Positions 33,901 to 41,097 of a DNA stretch of 64,000 bases are shown here, piece by piece. Positions within the stretch are counted from its first letter, which is position 1. Each line of letters begins with the position of its first letter. Location: assembly GCF_039904985.1 (NCBI RefSeq), contig NZ_CP157005.1, positions 3,677,501 through 3,741,500 of the forward strand, written 5' to 3'. This DNA is from Methylomonas sp. AM2-LC (GTDB taxonomy: Bacteria; Pseudomonadota; Gammaproteobacteria; Methylococcales; Methylomonadaceae). The translations under genes were made by a program, and so were the position numbers. The notes below the pieces were generated by a model. It was not told where the DNA came from. It ran no database searches and saw only the letters and a list, made by a program, of their open reading frames with translations.

Positions 33901-34324
33901 CACCTTTGACGATGACATTAATTTGGCCATTACCGCCCGGTGTAAAACTTTTACCTACATAGCCTGTCAAATCAAAATAAGGTTCGCCCGCTGCATCCAC
34001 GCCAGTGGCGTTACTAATACTGACGTTGGCTGGCGACAAATCGGTGATCACCAAGCGTAGTGGGCCTGCAATGGTTTGCGCACTGCTATTGGTGAGATTG
34101 ATATTCAGAGTGGCATCAGCGCTACGACGATTTCGCACGGGAGTGGTTAAGCTCACCGTTACTGGATTATTAGCCAGCGCCTGCCAGATTTGCGTTGTGG
34201 TTGCGGCAGCTTGACTCGGTTGCGGCAATACTGTCAGTAACAGCATGAATAGTATTAAAGCAACAGGCCATACGACGATGCCTATCCCGCGCAATGGTGG
34301 ATTAGCTTGCTGGTGTACTGACAT
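30986..34324 (-). CDS. Surface protein 1: conserved Ig/invasin-like head with variable Cys-rich tail
   Basis: 1,112 residues. AAGGAG precedes the ATG. An N-terminal membrane segment or signal (VWPVALILFMLLLTVLPQPSQA) is followed by an Ig-like region (about 45-330, including TGTVSDPTATVTLNNAPV), two invasin-type Big_1 domains (about 335-550, each with GxPVxFxxTxGxG-like strands), a carboxypeptidase-regulatory-like domain (about 555-640, ISGVVLDNQNSPLPSVTV), and a beta-rich domain to about 780. From WHCGSQPNGSGC on, the sequence is different from its paralogue at 36285: a Cys-rich linker, then about 250 residues ending in a beta-rich module (GSVNGNFGGANLQVKIW). No exosortase or LPXTG signal is seen. 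Probably exposed at the cell surface. Confidence 0.8.
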   Translation of the reverse strand: MSVHQQANPPLRGIGIVVWPVALILFMLLLTVLPQPSQAAATTTQIWQALANNPVTVSLTTPVRNRRSADATLNINLTNSSAQTIAGPLRLVITDLSPANVSISNATGVDAAGEPYFDLTGYVGKSFTPGGNGQINVIVKGGGPTIFTFNTRIEQQITQTQPLSVNITSPATLLTVGSTPQLVTGTVSDPTATVTLNNAPVTNTNGTFQAKVNLTQGSNTIAARAMDSKGNDVTDIISLSLDMTPPYITVSAPQNGDTVRTSTIAVSGLINDIVRGTVAQNQASVTVNGIAATISNRSYLAQNVPLAVGLNTLVIVASDNLGNTSNLSLNVTYQPTQPQHIELVSGQNQTAVINTALPKPLSVKLLDANGKPVVNKPVVFRITQGDGVVGVGSATPGPGTLVNTDSNGIASTSYKLGSRSGVGNQKVRAAAVGFDGEVLFYATANVGAPNKVTINSGNNQRGGVGQPLPEPLVVAVVDQGANVVAGVPVIFQVTQGTGSLQNGQTSVKVVTDSDGRAAAEFTLGKETSLDGQHVTATLVGTNLYAGFTESALAIGATGKTTISGVVLDNQNSPLPSVTVRVDGTSSEALTDAQGQFTITDAPVGAVRLIADGSTTTVTGEWPTLAINIVTIAGANNPLAAPIYLVKLNTATAQTVGAKDVTFTLPEVPGFSLFVKAGSVTFPDGKKTGQISVTPVNASKIPMAPPNGMQPQFIVTIQPVGAQFDPPAPLSLPNVDGHAPGAQVEMYSYDHDLEEFVAIGLGTVSADGTVISSNPGVGVVKAGWHCGSQPNGSGCCTNPGKCQKTDASCNLVNLPNVPNIKGNCKAPLDCQSYQNDDSNVSICNTCVLGVPVQKPLGPATTDAMTFDFSGPLKPINDDLDKLKSVGVILKLNLLQVKGSVVDTPCCNPDTGMGHKIQGSVNGNFGGANLQVKIWPPGPIPTFDSGVIGSAGIASIQFKATFIGGIFAGVSANVNGEMGYKKDTCSKDPNDNAGCFYGTLNTTLTPNLTATIGGDGSLTTTCFFCEKETVKLAIAVNFGNLTWPWNISTVGYNQANCSAGLTGGLLDIQPIVFNSTLSVTGSYSDSSNNPVSINKTFTFLTCKASLASGISCTY
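33154..34229. repeat. Nearly identical tract shared by the two surface protein genes (copy 1)
   Basis: Partner of 38270-39345; the same offset continues on both sides with lower identity (down to about 31972 and up through the upstream gene). Confidence 0.8.
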
Positions 34325-34489
34325 CCAAGACTCCTTATCTCTACTTTGTCAACTACCTCAAATCACTAAATAATCAGAGGAGATGAACAACTCGTGTTGT
34401 ATTTATATCCGCTATCGCAGTGCTGTATACGCGCTTAATTTTTAACCAAGACCTAACAATAAAGCATTACAGCAAAGCATTAATCGAAT

Positions 34490-35164
34490 TTAACTATTAT
34501 TTTTTTTACGGTTCACTTTTCTAGAAAAACCGATTACGTTGCCAAGACCCACCAGAAATAACAAACTCGTTTCTACCTCGGGAACAACGGCACTTGTCTG
34601 CTGAGCAATATCCACGTTACTTAAAGCTACTTGTGAGGTATAGCCATCGTTGTTGTGATTTAACTCAAAGGACAAAGCAACTGACAAGCCTTGATAAGCA
34701 GTCAAATCAAATAAAAAATGGGTCACCGCAGTACTGGCATCGATACTGGTTAATAAATAACTGGCTGGACTATTGGCATCGTACAGATAGACATTAAATA
34801 CTTCACCTGCTGGATTAGATGCAGATGCACCAGAAATAAGCGACTCACTAAACACTGCATTAAAACTTAAACTCAGATCGTTAGGTGTGATAACCAGTGG
34901 GTTAGTAAAACTAAAACTACCATCATCACCTTGTTCCAAAACTGCAGGAATAGCAGAGGTCGTTCCATCGCCTGTAGCCAAGATCACCGTGCCATCACCA
35001 GGTGCATTAATAGTACCGGCATCACTGGTAATAGCTGACCAACCATCCAAATGCCCAACACCTGCCGAGAAACTGCCATTCGTAATAGACGCCGCTGACG
35101 CCGAATAAGGCAGTACCAGCATTAACCCAAGCCCACATGCCTGTCTGATCTGTTTGCCCTTCAT
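34490..35164 (-). CDS. PEP-CTERM-like exported protein, cassette 1
   Basis: 224 residues with a signal peptide (MLVLPYSASA), a beta-sandwich-like mature domain (GHLDGWSAI at the start; similar to carbohydrate-binding or DUF642-type folds, not certain) and a C-terminal sorting signal: VPEVETS, a hydrophobic helix (LLFLVGLGNVIGF) and a basic tail (SRKVNRKK). Such signals are cut by exosortase; none is in the window. AGGTTAAAGAC precedes the ATG. It is the paralogue of 39596-40261 (roughly 70% identical by eye) and stands in the same place upstream of a large surface protein. Confidence 0.8.
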   Translation of the reverse strand: MKGKQIRQACGLGLMLVLPYSASAASITNGSFSAGVGHLDGWSAITSDAGTINAPGDGTVILATGDGTTSAIPAVLEQGDDGSFSFTNPLVITPNDLSLSFNAVFSESLISGASASNPAGEVFNVYLYDANSPASYLLTSIDASTAVTHFLFDLTAYQGLSVALSFELNHNNDGYTSQVALSNVDIAQQTSAVVPEVETSLLFLVGLGNVIGFSRKVNRKKNNS

Positions 35165-35249
35165 GTCTTTAACCTAAAAATTAATCGAACCTAAAAAATA
35201 CCTAAAAGATACCTAACAGATACCTTAACAAGAGAGTAACTCATATTTT

Positions 35250-35290
35250 TTGTGATTGCAATAACACTTTTGTGACAATTTTTGAACTTT
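35250..35290 (-). promoter_or_regulatory. Conserved upstream element of cassette 1
   Basis: About 90-130 bp before the PEP-CTERM gene is a tract containing TGTGATTGCAATAACAC and TTGTGACAA that is also found before the paralogue (40311-40351) with only a few changes. TGTGA-N6-TAACA resembles a CRP/FNR-type site. The conservation is seen; the binding protein is a guess. Confidence 0.45.
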
Positions 35291-35399
35291 TCTAGCCACC
35301 TGTAATACAAAAATTAACACATTAACTCTGTCAAGAAAATGCTAACTAGCTCACTTTACTGGAAAAATACCACGGGAGAACTATGCATAATCTACTTAA

Positions 35400-36254
35400 T
35401 TAACCATCTTTTACTGCATCAGATATCAACTTTTTAAGCTCAGGATCAGTAATCTTTGTCTTAATATTAACTAACGCGGCCTTAACCATAGCTTTGCTTT
35501 CAGAGTTTCCTGTTTTAAATTTATCTAAAAGTACGTCAATTGCTTCACGGCTTCCAATGCGCTCAAGCCCCTGAATGGGATACTCAATAAAATTATTACT
35601 TTTATTAAGTATTTGTTTAAGATAAGGTATAATCAAAGGTTCATTCGCCAAACTTAAAGCCTTTATTGCATCCAGCTCCACAGTTGCGTTTTGTCCAGTG
35701 TTGATCTTATCCAATAATTCCTGATAAACAGTTTTCAACTTTTCTGCATTTTTGGGAAGTATATCCAGGATCAATGTCTCTATAGGCGAAGTTTTCAAGC
35801 TATTATTGCTTTTAGCTTTTAAAGTAACTGTAAGCTTAGGAATTATTATATATTTACCTGGCGCAACAAACTGATACCACTCATTCAGCAATAATTGCTG
35901 GTTATAACTTGAGTTTTTGGATACTAATACTTTTCCAACTCGCCCAAAACCTTCTTGACTAAGTGCCAGATCAGATTGTTTGCTTCCTGATGGTTCAACA
36001 ATAGAAAACATAAAGTTACCCGTTTTATTGAAGCCTAAATCTGCTTCTATATCTTCATTGCTATCGTTGGTAATAGTAAAGTTTAAAAAAACCGGTTCAT
36101 TTTCGTTAATAAGCGGATTTTGCAAGGTTAGTGACGTTTTTACTGATGGTGTTGGTGCTGCATATACATTTCCAGCAGTAACAGCTATGATCAACATAAT
36201 CGCAAAACACCTAATTTTTTTAACATATAAAAAACGACTACTTTGCATTTTCAT
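35400..36254 (-). CDS. Exported HEAT-like repeat protein following surface protein 2
   Basis: About 284 residues from the ATG at 36254 (GGAC upstream); the codon at 36266 is TTG. A signal peptide (FAIMLIIAVTAGNVYA) is followed by a beta-sandwich domain (about 35-165; LINENEPVFLNFTITNDS, like the N-terminal domain of proteins exported with pili or BACON-like folds), then helical repeats of HEAT type (about 185-284: YLKQIL, IQGLERIGSREAIDVLLDKF). It starts 31 bases after surface protein 2, so it is co-transcribed. It is unrelated to its positional counterpart at 29825. Confidence 0.7.
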   Translation of the reverse strand: MKMQSSRFLYVKKIRCFAIMLIIAVTAGNVYAAPTPSVKTSLTLQNPLINENEPVFLNFTITNDSNEDIEADLGFNKTGNFMFSIVEPSGSKQSDLALSQEGFGRVGKVLVSKNSSYNQQLLLNEWYQFVAPGKYIIIPKLTVTLKAKSNNSLKTSPIETLILDILPKNAEKLKTVYQELLDKINTGQNATVELDAIKALSLANEPLIIPYLKQILNKSNNFIEYPIQGLERIGSREAIDVLLDKFKTGNSESKAMVKAALVNIKTKITDPELKKLISDAVKDG

Positions 36255-36284
36255 ATATACGTCCAAATTTTGTCCTGCCCAGAT

Positions 36285-39200
36285 TTAAGGTAAGGGATTA
36301 ATTACATTAGAAGAACCGCTTTTTGTAATCGTATACTTATAAGTATTATTCGCATTCTTCGTCACTGATCGACTAATCGTGATAGGTCCATTAATCACCA
36401 CAGGACTTCCTCCGTTAGCACATGCACAAGTGTAACGATAATTTTGTGTTGCACTAAAACTAGCGGCAACATAAGGAGCCAAAAAGCCTAGACTACTATG
36501 ATTATCTTGTGCTGTTCCATCTGAAGCAGGCACACTGAGTATGGTTGGATTCTGAGTACTCCCTGTCCAGGGTGGACTTGGCCATGGATAGGGGCTTGCT
36601 CCGGGATATTCAACTTTTTCACTAATAGTACAGCCAGAAAGATCGGATAAATGTCCTGTACTCGAATCCCAGGCATAATCGAAATGCAATACCCCATTAG
36701 CATTTTGACTAACACCAGTTTGATGAAAATTGGTGGGTATAGCACAAACGCATGAACCATTATTACAAACCCCCGGTAATGCACCAGCAAGCGTACAGGC
36801 AGCACCACTGGCTGCTGCTGTTCCATCTTTAGATGGATCAGGTACTATGCCCGTATTGTCGCAAGTTTTGCAAATATTATCGGGCGCAGCATTAGGGTCG
36901 GGTTTGTCAGTCAAATCAGGAACCTGGGTTGGACCATTTTGGCACCCAGGTTTTTTACAATCACCAACGGTATTGGTGATTGATGTGGGTAACTTACTGT
37001 TGTCCCAATTACAATTACAACTCGCATCACAAGTCGCACATTCACCACACTGATGAGTACAACCCGAACCATTAGGCTGACTGCCACAATGCCAACCAGC
37101 TTTAACCACACCCACACCGGGATTACTGCTGATTACCGTGCCATCCGCACTGACAGTACCCAAGCCTATTGCCACAAACTCTTCCAGATCGTGATCGTAG
37201 GAATACATTTCCACTTGCGCGCCCGGCGCATGTCCGTCCACATTGGGCAGACTTAACGGTGCTGGCGGATCAAATTGCGCACCTACCGGCTGAATGGTGA
37301 CAATAAACTGTGGTTGCATGCCATTTGGCGGTGCCATCGGGATTTTGGATGCGTTGACTGGTGTTACTGATATTTGACCGGTTTTCTTGCCATCCGGAAA
37401 AGTGACCGAACCCGCTTTAACAAACAAGGAGAAGCCAGGCACATCCGGTAAAGTAAAGGTGACATCTTTGGCACCCACAGTCTGCGCGGTAGCGGTATTC
37501 AGTTTCACCAGATAAATCGGTGCTGCCAACGGATTATTGGCACCAGCGATAGTGACTATATTAATAGCCAGTGTTGGCCATTCACCCGTTACCGTCGTGG
37601 TACTACCATCGGCAATCAGTCGCACCGCACCCACTGGCGCATCGGTAATGGTAAACTGGCCTTGTGCATCGGTTAAGGCTTCGCTGCTGGTACCATCTAC
37701 CCGCACCGTAACACTTGACAGCGGTGAGTTCTGATTATCTAGCACCACACCACTAATCGTGGTCTTGCCGGTTGCCCCTACAGCTAAGGCTGATTCGGTA
37801 AAACCCGCATATAAATTGGTGCCTACCAGCGTGGCCGTCACGTGTTGTCCATCCAGCGCGGTTTCCTTACCCAAGGTAAACTCGGCCGCCGCTCGTCCAT
37901 CGCTGTCGGTCACTACTTTAACGCTAGTCTGTCCGTTCTGTAAGTTGCCAGTACCTTGCGTAACCTGAAAGATGACCGGCACACCGGCTACCACATTGGC
38001 ACCCTGATCCACCACCGCCACGACCAAGGGTTCGGGTAAAGGTTGACCCACGCCACCACGTTGATTATTACCGCTATTAATGGTGACTTTATTGGGCGCA
38101 CCCACATTGGCCGTGGCGTAGAATAATACTTCACCATCAAAACCCACAGCTGCCGCTCTAACTTTTTGATTTCCTACACCGGAACGACTACCCAATTGAT
38201 AATTCGTACTGGCAATACCATTACTATCGGTATTCACCAAAGTACCAGGACCCGGTGTTGCCGAGCCTACCCCGACCACACCATCACCCTGCGTGATGCG
38301 AAACACGACGGGTTTATTGACCACCGGTTTACCATTAGCATCCAATAGCTTTACGCTTAATGGTTTAGGTAACGCGGTATTGATAACGGCTGTTTGATTT
38401 TGACCACTAACCAGCTCAATATGTTGGGGTTGAGTGGGTTGATAAGTGACATTGAGACTCAGGTTACTGGTATTACCCAGATTGTCGGATGCCACAATCA
38501 CCAGAGTATTCAAGCCCACCGCTAACGGTACGTTTTGCGCCAGATAGCTGCGATTTGAAATAGTCGCGGCAATGCCATTCACCGTAACACTGGCCTGATT
38601 CTGTGCAACGGTACCGCGCACAATATCATTGATTAAACCCGACACCGCAATAGTGCTGGTGCGCACGGTATCGCCATTTTGCGGTGCGGACACTGTAATA
38701 TAGGGTGGCGTCATGTCCAAGGACAGGGAAATAATATCGGTAACATCGTTACCTTTACTATCCATAGCACGCGCAGCAATCGTATTGCTACCTTGCGTCA
38801 AATTTACTTTGGCTTGAAAAGTACCATTGGTATTCGTCACGGGCGCATTATTGAGCGTCACCGTTGCAGTGGGATCGGAAACCGTACCGGTAACCAGTTG
38901 CGGGGTACTACCTACCGTCAAGAGTGTAGCCGGACTGGTAATATTGACGCTTAAGGGCTGTGTCTGGGTAATTTGTTGTTCAATACGGGTATTAAAGGTA
39001 AAGATGGCGGGTCCGCCACCTTTGACGATGACATTAATTTGGCCATTACCGCCCGGTGTAAAACTTTTACCTACATAGCCTGTCAAATCAAAATAAGGTT
39101 CGCCCGCTGCATCCACGCCAGTGGCGTTACTAATACTGACGTTGGCTGGCGACAAATCGGTGATCACCAAGCGTAGTGGACCTGCAATGGTTTGCGCACT

Positions 39201-39440
39201 GCTATTGGTGAGATTGATATTCAGAGTGGCATCAGCGCTACGACGATTTCGCACGGGAGTGGTTAAGCTCACCGTTACTGGATTATTAGCCAGCGCCTGC
39301 CAGATTTGCGTTGTGGTTGCGGCAGCTTGACTCGGTTGCGGCAATAATGTCAGCAACAATATAAACAGCATTAGAGCGACAGGCCATACGACGATGCCTA
39401 TCCAGCGCAGTTGTGGATTAGCGTGCTGATATACCGACAT
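36285..39440 (-). CDS. Surface protein 2: same head as surface protein 1, different tail
   Basis: 1,051 residues. The first roughly 784 are nearly identical to the protein at 30986-34324 (same signal, Ig-like region, two Big_1-like domains, carboxypeptidase-regulatory-like domain). The identity stops at WHCGSQPNGSGC. The tail has its own Cys-rich linker (THQCGECATCDASCNCNW, CKTCDNTG, CNNGSCVCAIP) and a terminal module of about 130 residues (LDFDYAWDSS-like; FHQTGVSQNANGVLHFDYAW, then YRYTCACANGGS). The upstream leader and ribosome site are also shared. Probably a surface protein whose tail defines specificity. The C-terminal module has no recognisable enzyme motif. Confidence 0.8.
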   Translation of the reverse strand: MSVYQHANPQLRWIGIVVWPVALMLFILLLTLLPQPSQAAATTTQIWQALANNPVTVSLTTPVRNRRSADATLNINLTNSSAQTIAGPLRLVITDLSPANVSISNATGVDAAGEPYFDLTGYVGKSFTPGGNGQINVIVKGGGPAIFTFNTRIEQQITQTQPLSVNITSPATLLTVGSTPQLVTGTVSDPTATVTLNNAPVTNTNGTFQAKVNLTQGSNTIAARAMDSKGNDVTDIISLSLDMTPPYITVSAPQNGDTVRTSTIAVSGLINDIVRGTVAQNQASVTVNGIAATISNRSYLAQNVPLAVGLNTLVIVASDNLGNTSNLSLNVTYQPTQPQHIELVSGQNQTAVINTALPKPLSVKLLDANGKPVVNKPVVFRITQGDGVVGVGSATPGPGTLVNTDSNGIASTNYQLGSRSGVGNQKVRAAAVGFDGEVLFYATANVGAPNKVTINSGNNQRGGVGQPLPEPLVVAVVDQGANVVAGVPVIFQVTQGTGNLQNGQTSVKVVTDSDGRAAAEFTLGKETALDGQHVTATLVGTNLYAGFTESALAVGATGKTTISGVVLDNQNSPLSSVTVRVDGTSSEALTDAQGQFTITDAPVGAVRLIADGSTTTVTGEWPTLAINIVTIAGANNPLAAPIYLVKLNTATAQTVGAKDVTFTLPDVPGFSLFVKAGSVTFPDGKKTGQISVTPVNASKIPMAPPNGMQPQFIVTIQPVGAQFDPPAPLSLPNVDGHAPGAQVEMYSYDHDLEEFVAIGLGTVSADGTVISSNPGVGVVKAGWHCGSQPNGSGCTHQCGECATCDASCNCNWDNSKLPTSITNTVGDCKKPGCQNGPTQVPDLTDKPDPNAAPDNICKTCDNTGIVPDPSKDGTAAASGAACTLAGALPGVCNNGSCVCAIPTNFHQTGVSQNANGVLHFDYAWDSSTGHLSDLSGCTISEKVEYPGASPYPWPSPPWTGSTQNPTILSVPASDGTAQDNHSSLGFLAPYVAASFSATQNYRYTCACANGGSPVVINGPITISRSVTKNANNTYKYTITKSGSSNVINPLP
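38270..39345. repeat. Nearly identical tract shared by the two surface protein genes (copy 2)
   Basis: Matches 33154-34229 at an offset of exactly 5,116 bp. By eye I find only two or three mismatches (for example 39008 and 39180) over about 1.07 kb, whereas both flanks carry many. The edges are sharp: the signal-peptide codons on one side and about 38200 on the other. Confidence 0.8.
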
Positions 39441-39595
39441 CCAAGACTCCTCATCTCTACATTGCCAACTACCTCAAATCACTAAATTCCAGAGGCGTTG
39501 AACTACTCGTTATATGTATTTACACTCTGCTGAATAATGCTTAATTTTAAAGCAGGACCTGACAATAAAGCATTACAGCAGCGCAGTGATCGAAA

Positions 39596-40261
39596 TTAAC
39601 TTTTATTTTGTTGTTTACGATTTAGTTTTCTGGAATAACCCATCACGCCAGCAAGACCCGACAGTAATAACAAGCCCGTTTCGGCCTCAGGTACTGCACT
39701 GCTAATACCTACATTACTTAGGGCCACTTGCGAGGTATATCCATCAAAATTGTGATTTAATTCAAAGGATAGAGCCACCGACAGACCTTGATAAGCAGAC
39801 AAACCGAATGAAAAACTACTTACTTTGGTGCTTGCATCAATACTGGTTAATAAATAACTCGCTGGACTATTGGCGTCATACAACCAGACATTAAAAACCT
39901 CATCCAAGGGTTTTAGGGTTGTAGCTCCGGAAATAGGAGTTTGGCTAAATACCGCATTAAAATTTAAACTCAAATCGTTAGAGGTAATAACCAGTGGATG
40001 ACTAAAACTAAAACTACCATCATCACCTTGTACTAAGGTAGCAGGAATTGATGAACTACTGCCTGTACCCGTAGCCAAGATCACTGTGCCATCACCCGTC
40101 GCTGTTATTGAACCCGTATCATTGGTAAGGGCAGCCCAACCATCCAAATGCCCAACGCCAGCCGTGAAACTGCCATTTGTAATAGTCGCAGCTGACACCG
40201 AGTAAGGCAAAGCCAGCAATAATCCGAGTCCAAGCATCCGTCCGATCTGTTTGTTTTTCAT
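39596..40261 (-). CDS. PEP-CTERM-like exported protein, cassette 2
   Basis: About 221 residues from the ATG at 40261, chosen because AGGTTAAATAAC precedes it as in the paralogue; a longer reading to 40294 adds 11 residues. A signal peptide (LLLALPYSVSA) is followed by a mature domain starting GHLDGWAAL, and a C-terminal signal VPEAETG, hydrophobic helix and SRKLNRKQQ. PEP-CTERM signals direct exosortase-dependent anchoring at the outer surface. It is first in cassette 2, 155 bp ahead of surface protein 2. Confidence 0.82.
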   Translation of the reverse strand: MKNKQIGRMLGLGLLLALPYSVSAATITNGSFTAGVGHLDGWAALTNDTGSITATGDGTVILATGTGSSSSIPATLVQGDDGSFSFSHPLVITSNDLSLNFNAVFSQTPISGATTLKPLDEVFNVWLYDANSPASYLLTSIDASTKVSSFSFGLSAYQGLSVALSFELNHNFDGYTSQVALSNVGISSAVPEAETGLLLLSGLAGVMGYSRKLNRKQQNKS

Positions 40262-40310
40262 GTTATTTAACCTAAAACCACGAGAATTTAACAAAAGACT
40301 ACTCTATAAT

Positions 40311-40351
40311 TTTTGTGATTGCAATAGCACTTTTGTCACAATTTTTGAACT
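40311..40351 (-). promoter_or_regulatory. Conserved upstream element of cassette 2
   Basis: Same tract as at 35250-35290: TGTGATTGCAATAGCAC then TTGTCACAA (itself a perfect 9-base dyad). A further shared stretch, attaacacattaactctgtc, lies just beyond (about 40375-40394 and 35314-35334). Confidence 0.45.
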
Positions 40352-40394
40352 TTTTTAAAAATCTGCTACACATAATTAACACATTAACTCTGTC

Positions 40395-41097
40395 GAATTA
40401 TTGTGTACCAGCTCACATTCGTAAAAGGCAGCATAACCCATAAACAGATAAGGATAAAAGCAATTTTAATAAAAAAACTAAGGTAATTATTAATTAACGC
40501 TCTCAATACCAAAAAACTGGGCAAATCAAAGTCAACTAAAAGCGCCAACCAACCTTTAGCTAATAGACAACAAAGCCAACTTTTAATACTTACAACTATT
40601 CAGCTTAAAAGCGAACCTGTATTGAATCTGCCAACACCAGACGGCACATCAATGGCGACTGACGCGCTTTACTTCATTCTGCCTATTCCTATAAATTCAT
40701 TGAATCTAATTACAAAAAACGACTCTGAATAGCGACCAATACTTTTACTAAAACTGATCTTACTTTTGTACACAGCATTTCGAGTTCTTCTAGCCTTGAA
40801 TAACATTGTTTTTCAAACCTGATTATTGGGCTTAAATCTCATAGAGAACTGATAGTATTGATATAATACTATTTAAAACGCTCATAATCAGTTAGATTAT
40901 TCACAGTAAATTTGAATTTAATCTCACAAACCCCGCCCTGATTAATTACCTGGCTTCGGCAACACCTCTCCCCTGCCATCAGATAGCAGTAGCTGATAAA
41001 CTTTAGGCGAAGACCAACAACAAATGGCTCCAAGAAAAATCCAGGCCCTCCTTATCTGTGTGTTACCCCGCTAATCGTAATAAACAATGTCTTAGCG
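40395..41097. other. Long intergenic stretch with no recognised gene
   Basis: About 700 bases between the cassette-2 promoter region and the cytochrome gene. I see no convincing reading frame, tRNA or repeat. It separates the duplicated cassettes from the redox genes. It would hold the 3' end of the cytochrome transcript. Confidence 0.5.

Noticed and set aside
29825..39440. Toxin/immunity system in the surface-protein cassettes
   Set aside because: The layout is similar, but the tails show no nuclease, deaminase or pore-forming motif, and the downstream proteins have signal peptides, unlike cytoplasmic immunity proteins.
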